This document shows positions 1 through 8,942 of a stretch of 64,000 bases of DNA, one piece after another (the stretch's first letter is position 1; each line of letters opens with the position of its first letter). Source of the DNA: Chryseobacterium sp. OSA05B (GTDB lineage Bacteria; Bacteroidota; Bacteroidia; Flavobacteriales; Weeksellaceae); assembly GCF_019970065.1 (NCBI RefSeq), contig NZ_JAHXYH010000003.1:310001-374000 (forward strand). Reading direction: 5' to 3'. Below the pieces are notes generated by a model. That model did no database searches. It was not told the DNA's origin and worked only from the letters and a program-made list of their open reading frames with translations. A program made the translations under genes and the position numbers.

Positions 1-337
1 AATAATGAATATAAGAACCCCAATAGGTCAAAGCCTCCTTGTCCATTTTCAGGGAGCGAAACGCATAGCTTCTGGATGGATCTGAGGATATTTCTACCCT
101 GCTTACCTTTAAACTGTCCGGAAGCGCCTGCTCTGCTTTCAATTTAAGTTCAGAAAATGGGAGTTTTTCTTTTTTTATAGTTTTGACGAAATATTTCTCC
201 GGGTGTATGGCATGTTTCAGTTCTTTTTCAAAAGCGAGAATACATCCTGTCACTGCCATTATCACAATTATAAGCCCGGACGTTAGTCCGAGCCATAGAT
301 GTAATTGATATGCTGTCTTTCTGAGTATAGAATTCAT
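1..337 (-). CDS. PepSY-associated membrane protein, 3' end outside window
   Basis: Reading from the ATG at 337 gives at least 112 residues with no stop before the window edge, so only the N-terminus is present. It opens with a short basic segment and one membrane helix (about residues 8-34, containing LHLWLGLTSGLIIVIMAV), then an extracytoplasmic part with a PepSY-like stretch (about 55-110). PepSY_TM proteins are inner-membrane proteins often found beside TonB receptors and may reduce or release iron from siderophores. It begins one base after the stop of the TonB receptor, so it is the last visible gene of the siderophore operon. The family call is good; the iron-reduction role is inference. 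Confidence 0.8.
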   Translation of the reverse strand, partial: MNSILRKTAYQLHLWLGLTSGLIIVIMAVTGCILAFEKELKHAIHPEKYFVKTIKKEKLPFSELKLKAEQALPDSLKVSRVEISSDPSRSYAFRSLKMDKEALTYWGSYIHY

Positions 338-338
338 A

Positions 339-2777
339 TTAAAACTTAAGAGTAACCTCCGCCACAAAGTTACGAGGCATTTGGGCAACTATAACACCCT
401 GCCCTGCGAAATACTGCGCATTTCCTAAATTATTCATTTTAAATCCTAATCTGTATCTTTCTTTTTCAAGAGATACGGAAGCGTTCACTAAAGTATAAGC
501 CGGGAATATAAACTGTCCTGTTGTCACGTTGTCTACGCTAATCTGCTCACCCACACGGTTCACACCAAAGCCTACTCCGAGACCTGAAAGTCCTTGGATC
601 GGCAATATGTAGCTCACCCATGAATTGAATACATTAGCCGGACCTGAAGACGATGGACGACGGCCATCTACATTGGCAGCAGCCTTTACAAACTTACTGT
701 CGTTATAAGAATATCCCGCCATAATGTTCAGTCCCTGGATCGGGTTCAGGATGGTTTCAATTTCGATCCCTTTACTTCTTTGTTCTCCGTCCTGGATCGT
801 CACATTATAACTTGTTCCGCCGCGGGTCACAATATCTGCTCTTAGCATATTGTCAACCAGAATATCATAATATCCTACCGTGAAATTCACTCTGTTTCTC
901 CAAAGATTTCCTTTGAATCCTACTTCCCACTGATTGGATCTCTGCGGTTTGAAATCTCCACTAAAGTCTGCAAGCGGCTGCGCAACCGGAGCTACATTAC
1001 TGAAACCATTCATATAGTTAGCATAGGCAGAGAGACGGTCTTTGAAGATCTGATAGGATAAACCAAGTTTTGGAGACAACGCATTCTGGTTGAATGTCCC
1101 CGTATTGGTATTCTTAACCAGATCAAGTTGTCCTTTGCTTTCATAATGGTCAAAACGTAAACTTAGCAAAGTAACCAAACGGTCTGTAATATATACCGCA
1201 TCAGAAATATAAGCGCCATAAATATTGCTTGATGCTGTATTTCTTACTAAAGGTGCTGTAGAAGTTTGAATTTTCTGTAACGCTAAATCTCTGGTTATAT
1301 TTCCATATAATCCTGTGACAGGCGAAGCTATAGGTGCTGTAGGATTTTTAGGGTCAATGTAATCAAAAACAACAATTGGAGAAAGGTTATTGTTCAAAGA
1401 CTGGTTTAAATAATCTAATCCGACAAGAACTTTATTTTTGATTTTTCCTATTTTAAATTCCCCGTTAAAGTTCTGCTGAATGCTGGTAGACGCTCCTTCA
1501 CCATTCTGCCACTGTACATTACGCTCCAAAAGGTTATCTGTAGCTCCTCTCATGAACTGATACTGATAGAGTCCTTCCGTTTTTCTGTAATTTCTTGAGA
1601 TCAGAGTCTGAGAACTCCACTGATCTGAAATTTTATAATTAATCTCAGCTTTTACATTGATGGAAGGTGCTTTTAAGGTCATATCATTATTGGAATAAGA
1701 CCTCTTCCAGTCATATCCAAGCTCATCAGGCGTGGTTGCGATGAATGCTCTGGTTCTCGGTAAAAAGATAATCGGTGTATTCGTTCCTTCATAGGTGTAA
1801 ATCTGGGCTCCCAAATTAAACTTTAACCGGTCATTCACCTGGTAGCTGAATGTAGGCGCTACAAACATGGATTTTCTGAACTCCGAATCTCTGAATCCGT
1901 TCTGATATTGGTACGCTGCATTCAAACGGAATAAAGTCTTCCTTGAATCCGTGATTGGGCCATATACATCAGCCGTGACACGGTTCAGGTTATAACTTCC
2001 CAAAAGATAAGAAGCTTCTCCGCCGAAATAATCTTTAGGCTTTTTCGTCACCACATTAATTAATCCCCCAAAAGAATTTACCGCACCACCGTAAAGCGTT
2101 CCGGAAGGTCCTTTGATCACATCGATACGTTCAATATCCGCCGGATCAATTTCTGAGTTGGTGGTCGCAGGAACACCATCTACCATAGAAACTCTGGTAG
2201 GGAAACCTCTTAAATTGTAGTAGAAACTTCCGTCTCCCGCTCTACCCGCACTTCCCTGCATTTTCACAATACCCGGAACGTTTTTTAAAGCGTCCGACAT
2301 ATCATACACCAACTGCTCTTTCAGAATCTGCTGGTTGATGCTTGTATACATTTGGGGATTTTCAATGTTTCTCAAAGGCATTTTAGAGATCGAAGTACTG
2401 TCTCTGTCCAGAAATTTATTTCTGCTGAACGCATATACGGTAATGCCTTCGATAACATTGTTTTCTGTCTCAGGATAAATTACCGGAATTTCAAAGACAT
2501 CTTTTTCAATACGGATCTGCTCACGCATCAATTCAATATCATTTAAAACCACCTGAAGCGTATATTCTCCTGGTGGCACATTATCAAAATAGTATTCTCC
2601 TAAATTGTTGGTCTTAGCCTGATACGGCGTATTGACTAATCTTAAAAGCGCATTCTTCACGGGCACTTTTTCAGACAACATGATCTTTCCGTTGACGCGT
2701 TCATTCTGCTGGGCAGAAACAAATAATGGAAGACCGACAAGAAATAAAAGTAATATAGGGGTTTTAAATATTTTCAT
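339..2777 (-). CDS. TonB-dependent siderophore receptor
   Basis: An 812-residue outer-membrane receptor, the usual length for ferric-siderophore receptors with an N-terminal extension. It has a clear signal peptide (residues 1-23, ending VSAQQ), a carboxypeptidase-regulatory-like beta sandwich (about 28-105) typical of Bacteroidota receptors, a plug domain (about 135-245, with GPSGTLYGG and a GGLINVVTK-type segment), and a 22-strand barrel ending in an aromatic-rich C-terminus (VAEVTLKF). Its start overlaps the ligase gene by 14 bases, which places it in the biosynthesis operon and suggests it takes up the ferric form of the product made here. The cognate ligand is inferred from context only. 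Confidence 0.93.
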   Translation of the reverse strand: MKIFKTPILLLFLVGLPLFVSAQQNERVNGKIMLSEKVPVKNALLRLVNTPYQAKTNNLGEYYFDNVPPGEYTLQVVLNDIELMREQIRIEKDVFEIPVIYPETENNVIEGITVYAFSRNKFLDRDSTSISKMPLRNIENPQMYTSINQQILKEQLVYDMSDALKNVPGIVKMQGSAGRAGDGSFYYNLRGFPTRVSMVDGVPATTNSEIDPADIERIDVIKGPSGTLYGGAVNSFGGLINVVTKKPKDYFGGEASYLLGSYNLNRVTADVYGPITDSRKTLFRLNAAYQYQNGFRDSEFRKSMFVAPTFSYQVNDRLKFNLGAQIYTYEGTNTPIIFLPRTRAFIATTPDELGYDWKRSYSNNDMTLKAPSINVKAEINYKISDQWSSQTLISRNYRKTEGLYQYQFMRGATDNLLERNVQWQNGEGASTSIQQNFNGEFKIGKIKNKVLVGLDYLNQSLNNNLSPIVVFDYIDPKNPTAPIASPVTGLYGNITRDLALQKIQTSTAPLVRNTASSNIYGAYISDAVYITDRLVTLLSLRFDHYESKGQLDLVKNTNTGTFNQNALSPKLGLSYQIFKDRLSAYANYMNGFSNVAPVAQPLADFSGDFKPQRSNQWEVGFKGNLWRNRVNFTVGYYDILVDNMLRADIVTRGGTSYNVTIQDGEQRSKGIEIETILNPIQGLNIMAGYSYNDSKFVKAAANVDGRRPSSSGPANVFNSWVSYILPIQGLSGLGVGFGVNRVGEQISVDNVTTGQFIFPAYTLVNASVSLEKERYRLGFKMNNLGNAQYFAGQGVIVAQMPRNFVAEVTLKF

Positions 2778-4152
2778 GCTGTAAGTTTTGTAACAGGGGA
2801 TAGTTGATTTTGCCGTTTTGTGATAATGGAAATGATTCTATGTGTTCGGTGCGTACGTATTGCGGATTGATGCGCAGTTTATTCTTAATGGTTTCCTTAA
2901 TGCTCTCAGGATCAATTTCAATATTGTTATACAGAACAATGATTTTTTTATCATTGCCGTTCAGACAAACAACTGTATTGCCTTCCAGCTCATTCTTAAG
3001 GATAAACTCTACCTCATCCAGGTTAAGACGGATCCCAAAAAGCTTCATGATGCGTTTAATTCTTCCTGTAATATAATACAGTCCGTTCTGCCCTCTTCTG
3101 CCTGTATCTCCTGTATGAAGAAGTCTAGGTTGTTCGTAGGTAGACAGATCTTCAAGCTTGTTGGCATAACCTCCACTGATGCTTGAATGTAAAAAGAGCA
3201 GTTCATCCGTTTCAGGATCGACCTGGAAACTTCCTCCGTGTACAGGAGTACCAATAGATGTTTCTTCTTCAAGAAGTCCGTCCGTCGTAAGATAAGCCAT
3301 TCTTCCGCCTGCTTCGGTTTGTCCGTACTGAGCAAAAAACTGTTTTTCAAATTCATGACAGTAATTGAAGATGGTTTTCCTCAATTCAGCATTGATCACC
3401 CCTCCTGTATGGGTCATGTATCTCAGACTGGTACTGTCTTTTCTGAAGAATCCGATTCTGTTCAGGTTTTCGTACAGATACGGAACACCTCCCAGCGTGC
3501 TGTATCCATACGCTTCCATTTCGTCCCAGAATGCTTTCTGCATAATGTCTTTGTCTGTACAAACGATTCTTCCCGCACGCATACAGTTGGTGGTAAAAAT
3601 AGAAAAACCGTACACGAAATTAATCGGTACGTTGAGCGGAACTACATCAGATTCCAGGATCGGCATATATTGAAGGATGCTCACAGCATTCTGATAAAGA
3701 TTTTCATCGGAAAGCTTCACCAGTTTCGGAACTCCGGTAGTTCCGGAAGTACTTAAAAGGATCTTGATGTCAGGATGAATCGTCACTTCCGGCTGGTAAT
3801 CTTCCTTAGCAAAGATTTTCACCGTTTCTGAAAACTCCTTTAACGAATATCCCTGAACCTCATCTCTTGAGGGGTCAAAGATATATTTGGGACGGTATTC
3901 CGCTTCCAGACGTTCTTTAAATTCCGGATGAAGTTTCTGTCCCAAAACAGCAATGGCATGTGCCGTTCCATAGAAATTGAGGAGCACCTCAATACTGGGC
4001 AGCTGATTGTCATTGTACAAAAAGATCAATCCTTTTTCTACAGGATTGAGGCCTAAAGACCGGTACAGGGTTCCAACCGGCGTGGAAGCACCGGTGGAAG
4101 CATCTGTAAACAACAAGTTCTTGTTGGCAATTACATTTTCTAAAATTTTCAT
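2764..4152 (-). CDS. AMP-dependent acyl/aryl ligase
   Basis: A 462-residue member of the ANL adenylating superfamily. Visible core motifs are the phosphate loop STSGTTGVPKLVK (about residue 135), YGQTEAGG (about 278), the LLHTGDTG and GRIKRIMKLFG segments (about 345-372), and the C-terminal lysine motif SQNGKINYP. It activates a carboxylic acid as the adenylate and probably loads it on the carrier protein encoded just upstream in the operon (4 bases away). The arrangement recalls AsbC-AsbD of petrobactin synthesis, but no dihydroxybenzoate-making gene is present, so the substrate could be an aliphatic acid such as fumarate, succinate or a fatty acid. Family confident, substrate unknown. Confidence 0.88.
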   Translation of the reverse strand: MKILENVIANKNLLFTDASTGASTPVGTLYRSLGLNPVEKGLIFLYNDNQLPSIEVLLNFYGTAHAIAVLGQKLHPEFKERLEAEYRPKYIFDPSRDEVQGYSLKEFSETVKIFAKEDYQPEVTIHPDIKILLSTSGTTGVPKLVKLSDENLYQNAVSILQYMPILESDVVPLNVPINFVYGFSIFTTNCMRAGRIVCTDKDIMQKAFWDEMEAYGYSTLGGVPYLYENLNRIGFFRKDSTSLRYMTHTGGVINAELRKTIFNYCHEFEKQFFAQYGQTEAGGRMAYLTTDGLLEEETSIGTPVHGGSFQVDPETDELLFLHSSISGGYANKLEDLSTYEQPRLLHTGDTGRRGQNGLYYITGRIKRIMKLFGIRLNLDEVEFILKNELEGNTVVCLNGNDKKIIVLYNNIEIDPESIKETIKNKLRINPQYVRTEHIESFPLSQNGKINYPLLQNLQHENI

Positions 4153-4156
4153 ATAC

Positions 4157-4402
4157 TTAGTTTTCTACGAGTACATCGTATTTTTTCATTTTTTCGCGGA
4201 TCTTTCCGACGGTTCCCATTTCAAGGATGTCGTTGAAGTCAAACTTGACCCGGTAGAACTGCTCCAAAGCTTCTACAATAAGCAGATGCGACATGGAATC
4301 CCACTCAGGAATTTCCTGGTACGTAAGATTTTCGTCTACCAATTCTTTTTTCACAGCGATTGCTGATGCGATAATTTCATAAAATTCGTCTGTTGTGTGC
4401 AT
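4157..4402 (-). CDS. Acyl carrier protein
   Basis: An 81-residue acidic four-helix carrier protein. The phosphopantetheine attachment serine lies in EWDSMSHL (about residue 36), followed by the usual hydrophobic helix II. It lies between the MATE exporter and the adenylating ligase with gaps of 1 and 4 bases, so the ligase is its natural loading partner. In a siderophore operon it would hold the activated acyl unit for transfer to a hydroxylated amine. It is unlikely to be the housekeeping fatty-acid AcpP, which carries a DSL motif. It needs a phosphopantetheinyl transferase, which is not seen in this window. Confidence 0.9.
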   Translation of the reverse strand: MHTTDEFYEIIASAIAVKKELVDENLTYQEIPEWDSMSHLLIVEALEQFYRVKFDFNDILEMGTVGKIREKMKKYDVLVEN

Positions 4403-4403
4403 T

Positions 4404-5807
4404 TTAAATTTTTATAGTTTTCCATTTACCATTTTTGAAGATCATGAGGAACAAGACAGCCAGTACGATTTCCGAGGAAACAATAGCCGTAAATATTCCT
4501 TTCAGTTCCCATTGAAGCCTTACCCCAAGCAGGTAGGCTAAAGGAAGCTGAATCACATAAAACATGATCATGTACAGCAGGGTTACCTGCATAATATTGC
4601 CGGCCGCATTAAGGGCACGGCTGATCACCATTGTAAAGCCTAATAACAGATAAGCCATAGACACCACATGGATGTATTGTACGGCGTATTGTGCTACCTC
4701 GACTTCCTTGGTGAAGAATGTCACTACATATTCCGCAGCAAACTGCCAAAATATAGCGACAGCTATCAGATAGGTCATATTGATCCCTCCGGCTCTCCAT
4801 ACCGTTTTCTCTGCGCGATCCGGATTTCCAGCTCCTAAATTTTGTCCTGTAAGAACCCCTGCAGCATTTCCTATTCCCCAGGCAGGCATCGTCGCAACAG
4901 AAGCAATTCTCTGCGCAATAACGTATCCTGCAAGAGCAGTAGTGCCGAAGGTGGCAATGATTTTAACCATGATCAGCCAGCTTGAAGCAGGAATAATATA
5001 CTGAACCAGTCCGCCAAAAGTAATTTTCAGTATTTTCTTAATTAAAGGCAGATCGAGATGAAATTTCACCAGGATATTCACACTGGTTTTGCGTGTAAGA
5101 AGAATAAAGAACTGATATAAAACCGCCAGTAACCGGGATAATATGGTAGAATACGCCAGTCCCATTATTCCGTAAGCGGGAATAAAGCCAAGTCCGAACA
5201 CAAGAATCACGGCAAAGATCATACTGGAGATATGGCAAAGCCAAAGTGACTTCATCGCCAGATCTGCATCCCCTGCTCCTCTGAAAAGACCATTGATAGA
5301 CAGACGCAGAATCACCAGACCGATACTCAAAAAGACCAGCTTGGAAAAAGGAAGTCCGTTATCTACAATACCAGTATTGAATCCAAGGAAACTGATGATC
5401 TCACCCGCAAAAAGGAATGACAGACCGCCAATCAGTAATGCAAAAGCAGCAGCTAGCAATATGATATAATGGGCAGTCCGGCTCATACCTTCTTGGTCTT
5501 TTTCTCCTGCTCTCCTGGCCGTCAGTGTTGCAGCAGCGATACCCAAACCAATGGCAATCGCATTGGCAAAATTGATATAGTTATCTGCAATTCCCACGAG
5601 TCCAAGGACCTTATCTCCTAATCTTGCAATGATTAAAAGATTGATACTGACAAAAACAGATTCCATCACGAGCTCCATCACCATTGGAATGGCAAGGCTG
5701 AAGATAGAACGGTTGATACTCCCTGAGGTAAGTTCTACTTTTTTTCCCGCTAAAGCTCCGTACGCAAATACAGAGCCTTCTTTTACAAGATGCAGAAACT
5801 TTCTCAT
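4404..5807 (-). CDS. MATE family efflux transporter
   Basis: A 467-residue polytopic membrane protein with about twelve hydrophobic segments in two homologous halves, matching the MATE fold and length. The N-terminal half starts with the characteristic INRSIFSLAIPMVMELVMES stretch. MATE proteins export organic compounds using Na+ or H+ gradients. Its start overlaps the stop of the NIS synthetase gene by four bases (translational coupling), and it sits in the middle of the biosynthetic operon, so it is best read as the siderophore exporter rather than a drug pump. No other exporter gene lies in the operon. Confidence 0.9.
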   Translation of the reverse strand: MRKFLHLVKEGSVFAYGALAGKKVELTSGSINRSIFSLAIPMVMELVMESVFVSINLLIIARLGDKVLGLVGIADNYINFANAIAIGLGIAAATLTARRAGEKDQEGMSRTAHYIILLAAAFALLIGGLSFLFAGEIISFLGFNTGIVDNGLPFSKLVFLSIGLVILRLSINGLFRGAGDADLAMKSLWLCHISSMIFAVILVFGLGFIPAYGIMGLAYSTILSRLLAVLYQFFILLTRKTSVNILVKFHLDLPLIKKILKITFGGLVQYIIPASSWLIMVKIIATFGTTALAGYVIAQRIASVATMPAWGIGNAAGVLTGQNLGAGNPDRAEKTVWRAGGINMTYLIAVAIFWQFAAEYVVTFFTKEVEVAQYAVQYIHVVSMAYLLLGFTMVISRALNAAGNIMQVTLLYMIMFYVIQLPLAYLLGVRLQWELKGIFTAIVSSEIVLAVLFLMIFKNGKWKTIKI

Positions 5808-7618
5808 ACCGTCGCTACAGAGTTTTTATTCGCAATCTGATACAAAGGATTCGGCAGTGCACCGTCTTTCTTTGGAATAGCAAATGCTTTATTTTCACTG
5901 TAGCCATTGTTTTTCAAACGAAGACTGTTGATGTAGAACCTTTTGAATGTAGGAACATACAGATCATATTTTTCATACCGCTCATTCAGATGAGGATTAT
6001 GGGTTTTGTAGTTTTCTATACACTCATGAACAAGCGTCCAGAAGGTCTCTTCCTGAAAATTGGAATGGGTATGCAGAACATTGGATAAATATCTGAAGAA
6101 CGCATCAAAAACACCCAGAAGAATAGACAACGGAACGTTTTCCTTATTGGAAGACTGGATGAGTCCGTCTGCCAGATGATCAGGAAGTTTTTCCCTTGCT
6201 TCTGTCGTCAGGACAATATCATCTACAAAATCTTTGATCACAATTCTCTTCGGTACTCCGTTTTTCAATACGACCATAATGTTTTCTCCATGAGGCGTTA
6301 CACAAAGAGAATGGGTGTAATAAATGTGAAGCAGCGGTGTAAGATAGGCATCCAGATAATCTGTGATCCATTGCTGGATACTAATTCCTGCCTGTTCTGC
6401 AAAAGCCTGTACCAATGGAACTCCATGTTGATCTACAAAAAGCAGGGAAGCCATGGTAAACATTTCTTCATCTTCCTGTAAATAATTGGAAGCACTTTCG
6501 CGCCACAAAGCTCCAAGAAATTCGTTATACTGATAAGGAACACCGGCAATCGCACTGTATTGAGGATGCAGATAAGCAATAGAAGCTTCTTCTCCTAAAA
6601 ATATGGTTCCTTTTGTTTCAAGATATGCATCGCCTTTGATCAATCCTTTTACCCAGTCTGTAATTGAAGGGGCAATTTTCATCTGCTTAGGCGACAGTCC
6701 TCTGATGTTTCCTGTACTTAAAATAGAAACAGCGGTTTTCAGGTATCTTTTTTCAGGATGATCTGTATTGAACAAAGTTCTGATACTCTGTTGCGGGCTG
6801 TAGATATCATTTCCTTCTCCTAACAGAATTAAAATACCGGATGCGATATCGCCAGCAAAGTGAATTTTCAGTTTATGTTCCCACTGCCACGGGTGCACGG
6901 GAATTAAATTATAATCCTCAGGAGACTTTCTGTAATCAAGCAGTCTTTGTTGAAATGACTGATACAATTCGTCTCCAATTTCAGAGCGGTAAAATCCTTC
7001 CTGATCTATATGCTCCAGCGACTGGAACGCTGATCTGTCCTTATGAGCAGCCAGCCACAACACTTTTAAATCCTCTCCTGCTTCTGGAGCAAACGTTTCA
7101 AGATCGGTAGGAGAAAATCCTAATCTGCTTTTGTTAACGATTACCCAAGGGTGGCCCGTCATCTGATGCTCTACGGTCTGGTAATTACTTGATGCCAGTT
7201 CTTTTGAAGACATAACGCCTCTCGATAAAATTAATGCGTCACAGTATAACGTATGCAACAATTCTTCGGTATATCTCGCCAGTGTATTAGCATCCAGATC
7301 GAATACGGTCTGCATTTCAAGGAAGAACTGGGGAATATTCAGCGCTGAGGTGGGTACGCCATTCTCTATTTTCACGATACTTTCCGTATCAATATACCAG
7401 TAATCCATCATCCTTTCCTGTCCGCGGAAAATGTATTCTATAGTTTCGATCCCGGTTTCCAGTTTGAAGACCGTAAATTCTGCTTCATCCTGAGTAACGG
7501 CAACAGGTTTCAGACGTTCTTCATGCATTAACTCCGCAATCGTCTTGGCCATAAGATCTCTGTTAGCCTGCAGCCAGATTTCCTGGCTGATTGTATTATT
7601 TTTTAAGTTGGTGTTCAT
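5804..7618 (-). CDS. IucA/IucC family NIS siderophore synthetase
   Basis: A 604-residue NRPS-independent siderophore synthetase, the normal length for IucA/IucC proteins with the C-terminal FhuF-like part. Hallmarks include MTGHPWVIVNKSRLGFSP near residue 154, the VHPWQWEH motif near 241, and an SIRTLFNT...RYLKTAVSILSTGNIRG ATP-binding segment near 275-310. It condenses a carboxylate (typically citrate or a succinyl derivative) with an amine or hydroxyl after adenylation. With the second synthetase upstream it suggests two condensations, as in aerobactin or rhizobactin. Overlaps the MATE start by four bases and follows the hydroxylase after seven bases. Confidence 0.93.
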   Translation of the reverse strand: MNTNLKNNTISQEIWLQANRDLMAKTIAELMHEERLKPVAVTQDEAEFTVFKLETGIETIEYIFRGQERMMDYWYIDTESIVKIENGVPTSALNIPQFFLEMQTVFDLDANTLARYTEELLHTLYCDALILSRGVMSSKELASSNYQTVEHQMTGHPWVIVNKSRLGFSPTDLETFAPEAGEDLKVLWLAAHKDRSAFQSLEHIDQEGFYRSEIGDELYQSFQQRLLDYRKSPEDYNLIPVHPWQWEHKLKIHFAGDIASGILILLGEGNDIYSPQQSIRTLFNTDHPEKRYLKTAVSILSTGNIRGLSPKQMKIAPSITDWVKGLIKGDAYLETKGTIFLGEEASIAYLHPQYSAIAGVPYQYNEFLGALWRESASNYLQEDEEMFTMASLLFVDQHGVPLVQAFAEQAGISIQQWITDYLDAYLTPLLHIYYTHSLCVTPHGENIMVVLKNGVPKRIVIKDFVDDIVLTTEAREKLPDHLADGLIQSSNKENVPLSILLGVFDAFFRYLSNVLHTHSNFQEETFWTLVHECIENYKTHNPHLNERYEKYDLYVPTFKRFYINSLRLKNNGYSENKAFAIPKKDGALPNPLYQIANKNSVATV

Positions 7619-7625
7619 TGTTCTG

Positions 7626-8942
7626 TTATATTTTGACAGTTGATACAGCAGCGTGTTTCTCTACATCAAAATCCTGGAAAGCAATTTTCTTTTCGATTTT
7701 ATAATGTTCTCTTCCCAAAATGTCATTGATGATATACGAATTACGGTAGGCCGCCATTCCAAGATCGGTAGAAATGTAGCTGTGGGTGTGTACTTCTGCA
7801 TGAAGCACATAGATTTCACCGCCGTTATGATCTATGGAATAATTCCTGTTGACCGCAAATAAACCTGTGGAATCTCTTTTAATTCTGGACTGAATATTTT
7901 TTAAGAAAGCCGGTTCATGATAACGGTATCCTGTTCCTACCACCAGATAATCAGCTTCCTGTTCGTAAGGGACCTCTTGTTCTAATTGTGTGAATTCAAG
8001 AGTCAAATTATCAGGATTGCTGTTGTCTACTCTATCCAACTGGCTGTTTGGAATGATGGTAAGCTTAGGATCAGCATTATCAATATTCAGGTCGTAAATG
8101 AAATCATAGATCTGGTTGATGAGGTCGTAGTTGATTCCTTTAAACTGAGCCTGTTGCTTGCTTAATATTGATTTTCTTGCCGTTTCATCCCTGCTGTAAA
8201 AATAATCTACATAATCAGGAGAAGTCAGTTCCAACGTCAGCTTTGAATATTCCATCGGGAAGAAACGGTCCGGACGTGAATACCAGCCCAATTGGGTATT
8301 TTCATCACGGCTTTGCAATAAATCATAGAAAACCTCTGCGGCACTTTGTCCTGAACCAATCACGGCAATTTTTTTACCCTGAGCTAAAAGTTCTTCCTTA
8401 CGGTACAGATAAGAGCTTGTATGAAGAATACGGGAATCCTCTTTCGGAATAAACGAAGGAATATGAGGCTGTGTGCCTGTTCCCAGGATCAGTCTTTCTG
8501 TTCTGAAAACCTCTGTTTCCTTAGTTTTGGTATGAATGGTTGTGATTAAATACAATCCGTCTTCATACACGATATCAACTACCTGCGTTGAAAAACGGCA
8601 CTGTGGAAGCTGACTGACTACCCATTGGCAGTAACGGTTGTATTCTTTACGCGGAATGAAAAAATCTTCCCTGATAAAGAATTTATACAGTCTGTTCGTT
8701 TCTTTCAGATAGTTCAGAAGGCTTAAAGGATTGGTTGGATCTGCCATGGATACACAGTCGCATAGAAAAGGCGTCTGCAGTGTTACGTGGTCGATCATTA
8801 ATCCCGGATGCCAGTCGAAACCGTCTCTCTGGTCAAGGAAAAGGGTTTTTAATTCAGAAATCGGATTCGATAAGGCGGCAAGTCCTAAATTAAAAGGACC
8901 AATACCTATTCCGATCACGTTATATACAGTGTCGTTATTCAT
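7626..8942 (-). CDS. FAD-dependent amine N-hydroxylase (IucD/AlcA type)
   Basis: A 438-residue flavin N-monooxygenase of the lysine/ornithine/putrescine/cadaverine hydroxylase family. The FAD motif GIGIGPFNLGLAAL is at residues 11-24, an NADPH motif GSGQSAAEVFYDLL near 197, and the conserved ATGY-like element VVGTGYRYHEP near 338. It hydroxylates a terminal amine using NADPH and O2, the step that creates hydroxamate iron ligands. A decarboxylase and a lysine-hydroxylase-like dioxygenase accompany it, so the expected substrate is a diamine (cadaverine or hydroxycadaverine) rather than free lysine. That preference is inference. Overlaps the synthetase-acyltransferase gene by eight bases. Confidence 0.93.
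   Translation of the reverse strand: MNNDTVYNVIGIGIGPFNLGLAALSNPISELKTLFLDQRDGFDWHPGLMIDHVTLQTPFLCDCVSMADPTNPLSLLNYLKETNRLYKFFIREDFFIPRKEYNRYCQWVVSQLPQCRFSTQVVDIVYEDGLYLITTIHTKTKETEVFRTERLILGTGTQPHIPSFIPKEDSRILHTSSYLYRKEELLAQGKKIAVIGSGQSAAEVFYDLLQSRDENTQLGWYSRPDRFFPMEYSKLTLELTSPDYVDYFYSRDETARKSILSKQQAQFKGINYDLINQIYDFIYDLNIDNADPKLTIIPNSQLDRVDNSNPDNLTLEFTQLEQEVPYEQEADYLVVGTGYRYHEPAFLKNIQSRIKRDSTGLFAVNRNYSIDHNGGEIYVLHAEVHTHSYISTDLGMAAYRNSYIINDILGREHYKIEKKIAFQDFDVEKHAAVSTVKI

Noticed and set aside
2764..4402. Petrobactin-type dihydroxybenzoate pathway
   Set aside because: Ligase and carrier resemble AsbC-AsbD, but no AsbE or AsbF-like gene is present.
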